Assembly: GCA_949130485.1 (NCBI GenBank)
Contig: OX422199.1
Coordinates: forward strand, 906,402-970,401
Source: Agelas oroides
Lineage: Eukaryota; Porifera; Demospongiae; Agelasida; Agelasidae
DNA length: 64,000 nt
Direction of reading: 5' to 3'
Shown: positions 23,001 through 34,023 of the stretch, piece by piece
Numbering within the stretch: position 1 is the first letter of the stretch
How the letters are laid out: each line of letters starts with the position of its first letter
Made by a program: the position numbers and the translations under genes
The notes under the pieces: generated by a model
Seen by the model: only the letters and a program-made list of their open reading frames with translations
Database searches by the model: none
Told to the model about the DNA's origin: nothing

Positions 23001-25127
23001 CACCAGTAACACTTCCTATTGCTTCACACAAACTGCATGATAGTTTTGACACTGAGGTTTTGAAACTCTATATACATATGCACACACGTACACACATGCA
23101 TATACAGGGAGCTGGTGCACTGTCTGACAATGACAGCTTGCGACATCTGCAGCACCTGTAAACCCTGGGAGGTCCACAGAAATGGGGTAGAAGACCTGTT
23201 CAAGGAGTTTTACCACCAGGTATGGCTAGACGCATGAGTGGCAGCGTGCATGATTATGTGATGTGTTTGTGTGTAATCTCTATAGTGAAGGATGACTGTG
23301 CAGCAATCAAGAGCGCATAAGAATGGTCGGCTTGAGTAAGAGAATGTATATATACTGCAAAAATTACTTGGTTAAAATGACCATGAGTGTGGGTTACTGC
23401 AGTTTAAGGGCTCATTGAACAGGTGAGTCTATGATTAAAGAAATCCAAAACACAATTATCAGAGACACTTGTCTGCTAGCCAATGCACACCAGTTCATAT
23501 GCATCCATCTGCTGGCTATTACTGTGCTTTGCAGGTAGGTTGTCAGCAGTTACAGGAGTAAAGTCAACTTGTGGTTTACCTGGTCAATCAATGGCTACAA
23601 AGACCGAGTCACATTTTATGGTTTCTTCAAAACACTTAATCAACCACAGATACATGCTGTCCGTTTCCTTCTGATAACCTACCTGCAAAGCGCAGTATCC
23701 GCTTCTGAACCAGATAATAGCCAGTTGATGGATGATAATTGTGTTTTGGAATTCCTTTAATCATACTACTCACCTGTTCAATGAACCCTGAAACTGCAGT
23801 AACCATGTACTTGTGGTCATTTTTTTGCTGTGTATAACTCCAATAGAAGCCCGTAGTCCAGTCAATATTATTGAACCGAAAAATAGAACACCCGGTCACC
23901 TGCTTAGCAACAATGGCTTATGTCTGCGCAGCATGCACAGTACATGTTACTATTTTAGTACTGGTGGTAAATTCCGACCAGTTTCAAATTTTACGGAGTT
24001 ACACACTCTTACTCCAGCCATCCGTTCTTATGCGCTCTTGAACAATGTACGTATTGTGTTAGTTTGAGCATGCATAAAATCCTTACATCCAGGGAGACGA
24101 GGAGAAGGCTAGGGGACTAAAACCAGTCAAGATGATGGACAGAGACTTTCATCATGAGCTACCAAACTGCCAGGTCAGAATTGTCAGACATGCCTGTCCT
24201 CTAGTACATATAGCTACATCACTCACATAAGAACACTTACCTGGTTCTCTCAGGTTTTCCATACTGCGAACTATAACAGAAAGCTGGTGCACCATAGGTG
24301 CATATTCTATTATCCACAGTGCTACTATATATATACTGTAAAAAAAGGAAAGGTTGTTACTATATATATAAAACACAGTGGAGTCCCACTACCTGCTTTA
24401 GATTCCAAAACAGATTAAGAACTTGATCTGGCTTTCCAGAACATTAGTAAATGTCATGGAACTAATGAAATTGTCCGATTGTGTGGAAAAGGGTATGAAA
24501 CTGAGGTAGCCAAAATGGATTAAAACTGTACATGTACATCTTGACTCATCCAGATTGGCTTCCTTAAGAGTATCACTTGTCCCTGCTGTGAGCTACTGAC
24601 AGCAGTGCTGCCGCATGTGAACATCATGCTACAAGGAGCACAGTGAGTTCACTAACTGAACAGTATTCTCCTTGATTGTCACGTTACCACAACATTCAGT
24701 GAATGTTAGATCTTGGAGGAGTTGGCAAAATTTTATTATGTACGTAATCCCTCTGCAGTTGCCTGAAGATGATTACCATGCAGAGTATATTCAAAATGTT
24801 GCAAATAAAATGTTGTGATAGTCCAAGATCTATATCCTTCATTGAAATGAGCAGTATTCTGCTATAGCAGTATGCCTAGTCTATCAAGCCAGACCATCTC
24901 TCACCCTCCAAAAGGGTGACAGATGGGCTGGCTTGATAGACTACAGTATGCCATGCATGATTAGAATTGGGTTAGCCCCATTCCCCAGGCTCTGGCTTGA
25001 GTGCATGTGGAATCAAGACAGACTGAGACTATTGAATTGTGTATCAACCATCATCAAATGTCTGTCTTGTAACACACACACATGCAGGAACAATATCAGG
25101 CAGTGGGAAAGTATGGAAGCTGTTTAG
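17068..25127 (+). CDS. GAF-domain cyclic nucleotide phosphodiesterase (PDE5/6/11 group)
   Basis: The enzyme hydrolyses cGMP and/or cAMP; cyclic nucleotide normally binds a GAF domain and regulates it. The exons are 17068-17329, 17399-17524, 17584-17618, 17797-17908, 18094-18146, 18212-18349, 18432-18471, 18560-18887, 18947-18998, 19484-19704, 20102-20263, 20434-20590, 20812-20915, 21311-21548, 21885-22091, 22538-22659, 23108-23219, 24093-24173, 24554-24642 and 25088-25127. All phases fit, giving 892 residues, or 859 if the Met at 17167 is used. GAF-A is about 150-345, GAF-B 370-560 and the catalytic domain 600-880. Metal ligands are visible in HNWDHAF, CHDLDHRG and MTACD, and the purine-clamp Gln in NCQIGF. 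The intron after 18349 starts with GC. GAF-A carries a Gly/Glu/Arg-rich insert of about 36 residues encoded by a GA-rich tract (about 18600-18710). Confidence 0.9.
19156..19305. mobile_element. 150-bp foldback with tRNA-like core
   Basis: AATAAAGGAATTTAGATG at the left pairs with CATCTAAATTCCTTTATT at the right, extending through TTATGAGG. A second inner pair is GGCCGGCAGT/ACTGCCGGCC. The core holds a reversed B-box-like GTCAAACCC. It lies in a phosphodiesterase intron. Partial relatives are near 22250-22440 and 61180-61300. Confidence 0.7.
21762..21845. repeat. TCTG microsatellite
   Basis: A TCTG repeat with a few interruptions, in the phosphodiesterase intron just before the exon with the metal-binding HD motif. 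Confidence 0.8.
22725..22945 (+). repeat. Duplicated splice-acceptor region in PDE intron
   Basis: Two copies of a segment of about 115 bp run from GTTGTGGAGCTCC to GGGAGCTGGCCATGGTGC. A third, diverged version at about 23015-23130 includes the true acceptor and the first bases of the next exon (ACAG|GGAGCTGGTGCAC). The upstream copies therefore carry decoy acceptors. Confidence 0.75.
23308..24040. mobile_element. Nested inverted-repeat elements in PDE intron
   Basis: The outer unit is bounded by CAAGAGCGCATAAGAA and TTCTTATGCGCTCTTG. An inner unit at about 23412-23787 is bounded by ATTGAACAGGTGAGT and ACTCACCTGTTCAAT. Removing the inner unit leaves a short non-coding outer element like the copies at 3678-3914 and 11080-11220. 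No transposase is encoded. Confidence 0.7.
24877..24943. mobile_element. 67-bp TAGTCTATCAAGCC foldback with 9-bp target duplication
   Basis: TAGTCTATCAAGCCAG pairs with CTGGCTTGATAGACTA. Perfect direct repeats CAGTATGCC flank it (24868-24876 and 24944-24952). It is in the last phosphodiesterase intron. Confidence 0.88.
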
Positions 25128-25860
25128 TGCAGGGAAAGAACAGCTATGTTGAAACTGAAACTGTGCATATGCAAACATTACACACATACTATGTGACTTG
25201 ACATATTATTGTTCTATTTATTGTGTATACCACACTGTGCTGTAGCTACAGGAAGTCATGCATGAAACTTACAGTGTAGTAGGGACTCAAGTCTGCAGAT
25301 ACGTCACAATACATGCAGAGGAGACAAGTAGCATCTATAGTAGTCAATTCTCTAGTAAAGTTGTCACAGTAGCACAATGCAGACTTGTATTGTGACAAAA
25401 CATAGAGTGCATGAACAGTCTGTGAACCACATCTCCCTGAAAAAAAGGTATGCAAAGTTACCCACTGCACAGGGCACGTTTCAGCCATGCATGACACACA
25501 TGTACAGTTGCGTCATGATCATGACATGTGAAAAATAACTTTGCATATGCACTTTCCATGTATTGTTAACACACATGCATGAGTATATAGTAAAAGACTT
25601 GTTTCTGTATAGTACCTCACAATACAAGAGAGAACAGTGGCTCTTTCAGTGACTCTACACAGTATTGTGCGACGATGTTACATAACATCATGTTACTGCA
25701 AAACTCAAGAGTGGATACATAACAAAACAGATGTTTCATGTAAGGTGAAACGATAATCATTTACTTAACAAAAAACAATGTTGTCATGTATTACAATCAT
25801 CTTTTAATAAAGATAAGCTAAGTGCATGAAATGTATCCAGCAACTAATAATTAATCCTGA

Positions 25861-26670
25861 TCACTTAACAAACAAAAGGTCCTTGATTGCAAACTCATCC
25901 TCCTCCTCCTCCACTTCTCCGTTGTTGCTGATGCTAGCCATACGTGAATACTGAGGCTCAAACACTGCTCGCATCTTTTTTAGGCCTGCTTTGAGGATTG
26001 ACTCCAAACTATATGGATCACCAGGCTTGTTCTTATGTTGAGCAATATCTTCTCGAGTCACCTTCCGAAGCTGCTTAGTAGGATCAAAACTCCTTATTGC
26101 GTTTAATAGTGCATCTCTCTCTGGTTGCTCTGGTATATTCAACTCAGTTGGTTGCTGCTTTCCATAAATAACACTATCAACCTGCTCAGTTTCATCCTCC
26201 TCACCGCCATCCACTGCCACACGCTTCTTGTCTCCTTCCAAGTCAGACAGCAAATCACTGGGAACAAGATGTGAAATTGCACTAAACAGCTTCTTCGCAA
26301 TGCCAACATCAGGAAAGTTGAGGCCGTACACAAAGGACTCAGAATCTTCGTATCTGAACACGTGAAAGTGATCCTTCAGTGCTGTGTACCGTGAGGAAAC
26401 CTCGATATTAAAATTGTGTCGGGGAACTCCGGTGTTTGCATCGGCTATGTATATGACAACTTTTTTATCCTTGGTAGCAATGACAGCAGGAATGCCATAA
26501 TCAATAATCTCCCATTTTTGTCCCTCTGCAGCTGGTTCACTCTTGTGAACTGATACCAGTGTCTCGTTCAGAAGCAGGAACCCTCCTTCCTCGAAAAGTT
26601 TGTCGATCGCCTCCTGCCTCTCAGTTGCGGGGGGAAGTTTTCTCTTTCGAGTGTTTTCTTCGGTTGTCAT
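25861..26670 (-). CDS. Minimal WASP-like protein: WH1, WH2, helix, acidic tail
   Basis: A single exon encoding 269 residues. An N-terminal WH1/EVH1 domain (about 30-145) shows the conserved Trp in QKWEIIDYG, then IPAVIATKDKKVVIYIAD and the WASP-type end FVYGLNFPDVGIA. A WH2-like actin-binding stretch (about 184-205) reads ERDALLNAIR...QLRKV. It is followed by an amphipathic helix (SLESILKAGLKKMRAVF, about 221-237) resembling the WASP connector, and an acidic run EVEEEEDEF near the end. The CRIB/GBD and the polyproline region of true WASP are absent, and the acidic tail lacks the usual Trp. By family it should act on actin, perhaps through Arp2/3; that role is inferred. A paralogue lies at 48776-49936 and remnants at 30.2-31.3 kb. 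Confidence 0.75.
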   Translation of the reverse strand: MTTEENTRKRKLPPATERQEAIDKLFEEGGFLLLNETLVSVHKSEPAAEGQKWEIIDYGIPAVIATKDKKVVIYIADANTGVPRHNFNIEVSSRYTALKDHFHVFRYEDSESFVYGLNFPDVGIAKKLFSAISHLVPSDLLSDLEGDKKRVAVDGGEEDETEQVDSVIYGKQQPTELNIPEQPERDALLNAIRSFDPTKQLRKVTREDIAQHKNKPGDPYSLESILKAGLKKMRAVFEPQYSRMASISNNGEVEEEEDEFAIKDLLFVK

Positions 26671-26983
26671 ATTTCAGCCCGTTTCGGCGCGCGATTCAGC
26701 CGCTGTGAATTACTCAGCGGCAAGCGACGACCAGCGGCAGTAAATGCACTCTACATGCACGCGCGCCAATTAACACTTCCTATACTTCGACTAGTAACAT
26801 TTCCTACTTCGCTGAATAATTGTGGCAGAGGTGTGGTAAAACCGGAATCCTGCTGGAGGCATATCGATTACATGCCGCAGCAGCGGTCGGATTTCACATT
26901 TTTTAAGTAATAGTGCACAATAAACAAGCGATGGCCGTCCCCAAAAGCCACACAATAACGTGCAAATTAAACCGGCTTCAATG

Positions 26984-27028
26984 TAGTCTCGCGTAGCCAG
27001 ACTCTCAGAGTCTGGCTACGCGAGACTA
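26984..27028. mobile_element. 45-bp perfect hairpin with 9-bp target duplication
   Basis: A 22-bp arm starting TAGTCTCGCGTAGCCAG is perfectly inverted around a single C. The flanking direct repeats are identical: GCTTCAATG at 26975-26983 and 27029-27037. It lies about 310 bp upstream of the WASP-like start at 26670. Confidence 0.92.
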
Positions 27029-27446
27029 GCTTCAATGTTGGTTTCCAAACTGGCCATTAATATGGTTCTGGCACTCCATGCCATTGAAGTGCAGCCATTC
27101 CTTCAGGCTTCACTGCTACCATGGATAATTATCCGTGCTGCTACGAAGTGAAAGACGTGGCGTAGTCCCCGATAAACAGCTAGTCAGCACACTGGAACTT
27201 GGAAGCGACACAGCTAGAGTTACGCGTAATTGGCGTGCATGGCGAAGACAAAGTATTTTTGGCTTCAGAAACGGGACGTAGACTGACTTACCCCCCTGTC
27301 CTATTTCACATATTTAGAGCTACCGAATATTCATAAGTTTCACCCTAAGGGCCCTTTTCCTATAAAATGGCCCATATAGCAAAATTAAGAGTCTTCCAAA
27401 CACTACCACACTAAATATTGTCTTTATTATCACCTAGATAGTTTCT

Positions 27447-29237
27447 TCAGTCATGCGTTTCTTCCTCAGTACTTGTATGTCGATGTTCAAAATATTCCTC
27501 TATGTAGACCCGCTCATTTATAATTTCGTCTCTCTGCCGATAAGTGTACCTTCTAGCAGTTACGACATAGGAGACTAGCCCAGCAAAACCAAACACCATG
27601 CTGAGAAGGTAGTAGTAAAATCCACAACTTGGTAAGGTGGGAGGCAGATTCTTCCAGGGACCAAATGAACTGAATGGTAGTATGAACACAGCTCCCAGCA
27701 GCTCAAATGCTCCCCTCAGGGCAAAGAATAACCCCATGAGAAGACCCTTCATGGAGTGTGGGCTTTGGGCACAGATGAACTCAAACATGGCTACCTTGAT
27801 GAGCGAATATGCAACGCCATTCAGTATGTTGGGGATGAGAAGAACAGTTGTATCAATTTGCAAATTGTCATTTGTCAAATTACCATTAGTGATGGTATCT
27901 GTTGACTTGTTGAGATGATAGTCCATTTGGAACATACAGGAGACGTTGTGGTGCACTCCATGGCCAACAGTGTCAATTACAAAGTTGCACACAACGCTCA
28001 TCCAAAGTATGATCATTCCTAGGCCTAGTCGCTTCAGGATTCCAGGCATGTACCTCCAAAAGTAGGGGTGAACAAGGCGGATGTAGATAGGAAGTAGTAT
28101 GATTGCTATTATGGTTGTAAGGATTCCTGATTCAATGAGAACTGCATTCGCACTACACTCTGGAACTGGATTAGGTCGCATGTGTTTGGCAAGAAGAGGA
28201 ATGGAGTACAATGCTGGAATTTCAATGACATACATCGAGCAAGCAGCAACAAGCACACCCAAGATACGCAGCAGTGTTTTCACGTCTTCAACCTGTTCAG
28301 TGGTAAAGGGACCACCGTACTTTTGCTTTCCCAGATCAATTCGCTTATAGGGCTTATTCTCACAGTATGTCATGGCACTGCGTTGAATCGGGTGTTTGTG
28401 CTTCTGAGCAAATTTGAGAACTTGCAGCACGGTCTTGTACGGGTTCTGATTTGCAGGTAGAGATGTGAATAAACTGTACACTGAACAACTGTAGCAAAGA
28501 ATACACATTAGTCCAAGAGTGATTAAGAATGTTACAAATGTTGCCACATCCATCACTACCGTTGGTGAGCAAGAATAAAAAGTGAAAGAAAGTTCTGAGA
28601 CTATGTGTCCAACGTAATCAGCCCAGACGTACCAGTGAATAAAGAAGCTCAGCTCTTCTCCTGGAGCTTCTAGCAACTGATCTGTCCCAAACTGCACGAC
28701 ATTAGCCTCAAAGCCAGCAAGTCCCACATACAGTACCACTCCAATAACCAAACCAACAACAACAAAGAGGATCTCAACGCCCCCAGTTAGTTTGTTATTC
28801 AAGTGTATGTAGTAGAGCACTGCAATACCAACTGAAGTGACAAGCGATGCAATCCATGTGAGCCAGAGGCTGGTCAACAACATTTTAAACCTACCAACAC
28901 AGACATCAGCAATGAAGCCACCCAAAGGGTAAAAGAGAGTCAGAAGTGCTTGGCTAGCGTATGAAACAAGCGCAATCGCTGCAAAGTGGGGTAAACCACG
29001 TAAGCCTCCATACTTGAGGAATACAAGTATGTATGCAGTCACTTTTGGACCAAAAACAGCAGCCACAAAGAGCTTCCATATAATCACGAGAAATGCTGGC
29101 TTTGATCTCACACACAGCAGTTGGTGTTGCCGATGACAACATGCACGGACAGTGGCTGTGCGAGACAAGGGCTGCAGTAAGGGTTGGGCCTCATTACTGT
29201 CGTCAAGATCTCTTCCACCATGGCCTGGACGATACAT
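27447..29237 (-). CDS. POT/SLC15-type proton-coupled peptide transporter, copy 1
   Basis: A single exon encoding 596 residues, an integral membrane protein with about 12 spans. The family signature is recognisable in PLGGFIADVCVGRFKMLLTS after the second span. The middle has a cytoplasmic loop with KYGGPFTTEQVEDVKTLLR, and the C-terminal bundle contains SLIKVAMFEFICAQSPHSMKG, a typical POT C-terminal motif region. The first 45 residues are cytoplasmic and contain a QPLLQPL acidic-dileucine-like sorting motif. The expected role is uptake of di/tripeptides or related solutes with protons; the substrate cannot be told from sequence alone. It is paralogous to 31535-33304 and nearly identical to it in the C-terminal half. 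Confidence 0.85.
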   Translation of the reverse strand: MYRPGHGGRDLDDSNEAQPLLQPLSRTATVRACCHRQHQLLCVRSKPAFLVIIWKLFVAAVFGPKVTAYILVFLKYGGLRGLPHFAAIALVSYASQALLTLFYPLGGFIADVCVGRFKMLLTSLWLTWIASLVTSVGIAVLYYIHLNNKLTGGVEILFVVVGLVIGVVLYVGLAGFEANVVQFGTDQLLEAPGEELSFFIHWYVWADYVGHIVSELSFTFYSCSPTVVMDVATFVTFLITLGLMCILCYSCSVYSLFTSLPANQNPYKTVLQVLKFAQKHKHPIQRSAMTYCENKPYKRIDLGKQKYGGPFTTEQVEDVKTLLRILGVLVAACSMYVIEIPALYSIPLLAKHMRPNPVPECSANAVLIESGILTTIIAIILLPIYIRLVHPYFWRYMPGILKRLGLGMIILWMSVVCNFVIDTVGHGVHHNVSCMFQMDYHLNKSTDTITNGNLTNDNLQIDTTVLLIPNILNGVAYSLIKVAMFEFICAQSPHSMKGLLMGLFFALRGAFELLGAVFILPFSSFGPWKNLPPTLPSCGFYYYLLSMVFGFAGLVSYVVTARRYTYRQRDEIINERVYIEEYFEHRHTSTEEETHD

Positions 29238-31534
29238 CTCTGCACCAATTCTGTTGGAAAGAAATGATCAAATTGGGTTTTGTTTCTTCTATTGCATCTG
29301 ACAGTACCACCTACACTGCTATTTGGTATGTTTACTACTGCAGGGTACATGTGTCATGGCAAAAGTTTTAATATCAGTGACACTAACTTCTTGATTTAGC
29401 TAGCTACATCTGTTTTTACGAATTGCTGTAGTGCTACATGTCAACTAAAGTCAGAGTTCATAGCAGTGATAGCACCATGCACCAATATGGACATTGTCAT
29501 GAGAACTGTTTGCAGAAACCACTATACCAGTCTACTGAAACATAAAAAACTTACGTACTACCTATGTCTGATTCTATATACATGTACACTTGTTCCAAAT
29601 ACGATGCATATTGGGTGTACTCACGTACAAGCAATGTACTGTAATGTTCCCATAATCTGAGCTCTTTTTCAGGAGCTTTCAGTAGTGGTCCTACACACAT
29701 CTACATTATAATACTGGCAATCTATAGCTGTATATACACATGTTCAAAGACTGTAAACTATGTATCAACAAGTTGCATGCTACTTGATCTTACCTTGATG
29801 AAGACTCTTATCTCACCAACACAGTGTAAGAGGGCACGTAACTTCCATCCCATGCGTCTGTTATGATAATACTGAATGAGCTGAAAGAAGTGGACAGAAT
29901 AGAGTTTTGTAAACATGCACATTGAAATGCACATTGAAACCAATGCACATGCACATTATGTTGATAACTTGCAGGATCACATGAGCTTCCCAACAAGTGA
30001 CGAATAAGCATTGAACCTCTGCAAGTACCAGTATGTCATTAGCCTTGTACCCAGGCCGTTCATTAAAAAAAAACAAAAAAAAACGGAACAGCTCGGGTAT
30101 TATGTGTGAACAGTCCATGCATCACACATTGAACTTTCAAGCATAAGGTCAGTCAATACTCAGGTTTCTTGACTAGCCATGGCACCTGTCATACATGTTG
30201 TTGAAGTTTTGGTCCACATCTTGAAATGTTTATTTAAAACGCTCAGGGTTGACTCGCCATGAAACTTGCCTGGCTGCCTTGGCTTCACCAGAGGGGCATG
30301 TAGATGGGATATTGTTGATTACAAAAGTCCTGCTGTCATTGTGACCAAGGACAAACTTGTTAGCTATAATTATGCAATATGCCAACATCAGGAAAGACAA
30401 TATGCAACAGACTCACATCATATCTAATTATGCGAAAATGATCCTTATGGTGAGGAAGACCCACATTGAATAGCAGCTGGAACCCCAGTGTTTGTACCTG
30501 CTATGCATATGAAAAATTTACCTTGCAAAGACACTGTTTAATGCAATTTCAGAGCTGTGATCTGCTCTCTGACTAGGAAGGTGACAGAAAGTGTGTAGTG
30601 GTGGATGGGTTGACACTCAGTGTGGTCAATGTTGCATTGTAATTATAAGTAGACAGGCAGTGGGAAAGTATGGAAGCTGTTTAGCACAAGGAAAGAACAG
30701 CTATGTTGAAACTGAAACGGTGCATATGCAAACACTATACATGTATATATTGACTTGACATATTATTGTTACACACATACTGTGCTATAGCTACAGGAAG
30801 TCATGCACGAAACTTGTAGTGTAGTAGGGACTCAGGTCTGCAGATATGTAACAATACAGGGGAGACAAGTAGCATCTAGAGTTTACACAAAACATAACAG
30901 CTACTCTTATAGTAGTCAATTCTCTAGTAAAGTTAATTGTTACATGCAGTAGCACAATGGAGACTTATATTGTGAACAAAACGCAATGAACCACATCTCC
31001 CTGTTTGTCATGATGACTTGCAAACTGAGGAAACCATTATTATCAGTGGCTAATCGGAGCGCACTCGTGGAGTGTTGAGAAGCACAGCGTCAAGCACTAT
31101 GCATATTTGAGAGTAAGAAAACTTTGGCAGGCTTGTAATATCTCACGCTAGCATTAAACCCTGCAAGTATGTCACTGGACTAAGTTAGCTGCAAGTTAAC
31201 ATGACAATGTCTTTATTGCTTCACAAACCAGAGGCTATCAAATACAAACTCATCAATTTCCCCCCCGTTACTTATATGTAAACATATACCCATGAAACTT
31301 GAAAGGCAGGCCTAGATGTTATGCAAAGTCACCCATTGCACAGGATGTGAATATACCAGGCCTCATCAGCTGCACTGGGGTGACTGGGAGCTGGGAACTG
31401 CTATCTCAAGGCAGTCAGGTGGCTGGCCTTGTCCATATGGCACTTTTCTTTCTCTTGTTCAATTTTAAGGGGTTAATAAAATTGATGACAACATTGATTA
31501 TACTGTTGAGTGTATATACTAACTATAATTGTAT
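29238..31534. other. Intergenic region with duplicated gene scraps
   Basis: There is no intact gene between the two transporters. The stretch 30655-30990 repeats the end of the phosphodiesterase gene and its downstream flank (25100-25440), including GGCAGTGGGAAAGTATGG. The part 31306-31395 is a copy of the GACCTAGATGTTA/AGTCACCC repeat family. Confidence 0.6.
30230..31262. pseudogene. WASP-like gene fragments
   Basis: About 30300-30360 reads on the plus strand as RWDIVDY..PAVIVTKDKLV, the centre of the WH1 domain. About 30378-30510 matches the next part of the same domain on the opposite strand. About 31205-31262 resembles the gene's 3' end on the minus strand. The pieces are inverted relative to each other and contain stops, so this is a rearranged dead copy left from duplication of the 25-29 kb block. 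Confidence 0.6.
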
Positions 31535-33304
31535 TCAATCACGCACATCTTCCTCAGCATAATGATGTTCAAAGTATTCCTCTATGTAGACCCGCTCATT
31601 TATAATTTCGTCCCTCTGCCGATAAGTATACTTTCTAGCAATCACGACATACGACACTATCCCAGCAAAACCAAACACCATGCTGAGAAGGTAGTAGTAA
31701 AATCCACAACTTGGTAAGGTGGGAGGCAGATACTCCCATGGACCAAATGAAAATGGTACTACGAACACAGCTCCCAGCAGCTCAAATGCTCCCCTCAGGG
31801 CAAAGAATAACCCCATGAGAAGACCCTTCATGGAGTGCGGGCTTTGGGCACAGATGAACTCAAACATGGCTACCTTGATGAGAGAATATGCAATACCATT
31901 CAGTATGTTGGGGATGAGAAGAACGGTTGTATCAATTTGCAAATTGTCATTTGTCAAATTACCACTAGTGATGGTATCTGTTGACTTGTTGAGATGATAG
32001 TCCATTTGGAACATACAGGAGACGTTGTGGTGCACTCCATGGCCAACAGTGTCAATTACAAAGTTGCACACAACGCTCATCCAAAGCAGGATCATTCCTA
32101 GGCCTAGTCGCTTCAGGATTCCAGGCATGTACCTCCGAAAGTAGGGGTAGACAAGGCGGATATATATAGGAAGTAGTATGATTGCTACTATGGTTGGAAG
32201 GATGCCAGATTCAATGAGAACTGAATTCACACTACACTGGGAAGTTGAATTAGGTCGTATGTGTTTGGCAAGAAGAGGAATAAAGTACATGGCTGGTATT
32301 TCAATGACATACACCGAGCAAGCAGCAACAAGCACACCCAAGATACGCAGCAGGGTTTTCACGTCTTCAACCTGTTCAGTGGTAAAGGGACCACCGTACT
32401 TTTGCTTTCCCAGATCAATTCGCTTATAGGGCTTATTCTCACAGTATGTCATAGCACTGCGTTGAATTGGGTGTTTGTGATTCCGGGCAAAATTGAGAAC
32501 TTGTAGCACGGTCTTGTACGGGTTCTGATGTGCAGGGATAGTTGTGAATAAAGTGTACATGGAGCAACTGTAACAAAGAATACACATTAGTCCAAGAGTG
32601 ATTATGCATGGCATAAATGCAATCATGCCTATCACTACCGTTGGTGAGCAAGAATAAAAAGTGAAAGAGAGTTCTGAAACTATGTGTCCAACATAATCAG
32701 CCCACGCGAACCAGTGAATAAAGAAGCTCAGCTCTTCTCCTGGAGCGTCCAACATCTGGTCGGTTCCAAACTGAACAACATTAGCCTTGAAGCCAGCAAG
32801 CCCTACAGCCATCACCAATCCAAAAATTGAACCAAGGACAATAAAGGGGACCTCGATACCCCCAAGTAGTTTAGTATCATCTTTAACCAAATAGAATGTC
32901 ACTGCACCAACTGAAGTGACAAGCGATGCAATCCATATGAGCCAGAGGCTGGTCAACAATGTTTTAAACCTACCAACATAGACATCAGCAATGAACCCCG
33001 CCAAAGGAAAGAAGAGTGTCCAAAGTGCTAAGCTAGTGTACGAGGTAAGCGCAATCACCACGAAGTGAGGTAAACCGTGTAAACCTCCATACTTCAGGAG
33101 TACGAGTATGGCTGAAACCATATCTGGACCATAAACCGCAGCCACGATAAACTTCCATACAGTCACGAGGAAAGCTGGCTTTGATCTGACACACAGGAGT
33201 CGATGTTGCCGGTGACAACATGTACGAAAAGTAGCAGTACGAGACAAGGGCTGCAGTAAGGGTTGGGTCTCATTCAGACTGCTTTCATGGCCTCGGTGAT
33301 ACAT
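31535..33304 (-). CDS. POT/SLC15-type peptide transporter, copy 2
   Basis: A single exon encoding 589 residues, with the same architecture as copy 1. It has a cytoplasmic N-terminus with QPLLQPLSRTATF, the family motif PLAGFIADVYVGRFKTLL, a central loop TTEQVEDVKTLLRILG, and the C-terminal SLIKVAMFEFICAQSPHS bundle. The N-terminal half differs from copy 1 at many residues, while from about the central loop onward the two are almost the same in DNA as well as protein. That pattern suggests recent gene conversion of the 3' half. The start lies about 140 bp from the 8.2 kb element. Confidence 0.85.
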   Translation of the reverse strand: MYHRGHESSLNETQPLLQPLSRTATFRTCCHRQHRLLCVRSKPAFLVTVWKFIVAAVYGPDMVSAILVLLKYGGLHGLPHFVVIALTSYTSLALWTLFFPLAGFIADVYVGRFKTLLTSLWLIWIASLVTSVGAVTFYLVKDDTKLLGGIEVPFIVLGSIFGLVMAVGLAGFKANVVQFGTDQMLDAPGEELSFFIHWFAWADYVGHIVSELSFTFYSCSPTVVIGMIAFMPCIITLGLMCILCYSCSMYTLFTTIPAHQNPYKTVLQVLNFARNHKHPIQRSAMTYCENKPYKRIDLGKQKYGGPFTTEQVEDVKTLLRILGVLVAACSVYVIEIPAMYFIPLLAKHIRPNSTSQCSVNSVLIESGILPTIVAIILLPIYIRLVYPYFRRYMPGILKRLGLGMILLWMSVVCNFVIDTVGHGVHHNVSCMFQMDYHLNKSTDTITSGNLTNDNLQIDTTVLLIPNILNGIAYSLIKVAMFEFICAQSPHSMKGLLMGLFFALRGAFELLGAVFVVPFSFGPWEYLPPTLPSCGFYYYLLSMVFGFAGIVSYVVIARKYTYRQRDEIINERVYIEEYFEHHYAEEDVRD

Positions 33305-33556
33305 CTCTAGACTCTACCCGTAGGTTTACAAATCTATGCTTTAATATCCGGCCGTGACCATGACATTTGGTATCCTCGCATTCTCAGGCGGCGAACATGA
33401 GAGCACTCGTACGAGTACGCCACGGAACTGGAACAGAGATACATACTAGCCTCGTTCCCAGGCTCCTCCGCTCCGGAACGTGAAATTGAACTTGTGCATG
33501 CGGAGAGAGCCTAGTATTTTTTCTCACGTGAGCACCGCCAAAGCTAGAACGGAGGT

Positions 33557-33860
33557 TAGTCTCGTGCCCAGCCGGATATAACCTACGGAAAATCCGTCTG
33601 GTAAGATAAGGTGGGCTTTTGCACACGTCAGCAGGGTTTGAATGCGGCCGGCGCTGACCATATATGGAAGTTCTCGCCTCTAAATGGCTTCAATTATCAC
33701 CAATTAGCATCCGCACAAGCGCTAGTGCGCCAGTGGGCCGCCCGAGTAATTGGACATGCTACAATTTGATTGGCACGTTCAAATAACTCCGTCGAAATTA
33801 CCAGGAATCCAGCCTTACCGTACCACCAGACGGACTTTCCGTGGGCTGGTCACGAGACTA
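33557..33860. mobile_element. 304-bp TAGTCTCGTG element inserted in the left arm
   Basis: The ends TAGTCTCGTGCCCAGCC and GGCTGGTCACGAGACTA pair. Perfect 9-bp flanks AACGGAGGT (33548-33556 and 33861-33869) mark the insertion. A second inner inverted pair, ACGGAAAATCCGTCTGGT against ACCAGACGGACTTTCCGT, is also visible. Confidence 0.9.
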
Positions 33861-34023
33861 AACGGAGGTAGAACGACCTTAATTGCGCGTGGGCGTACCC
33901 GAGACTCAGAACAGGAAAAAGAGCAAAGGTAGCGGCCAACTTACTACATGTATCTAGTTATCGGGGGTTGAATATCATACACACCGAGCGTTGAACGCAT
34001 AGTTGGTTGAACAACGCGCAAAA

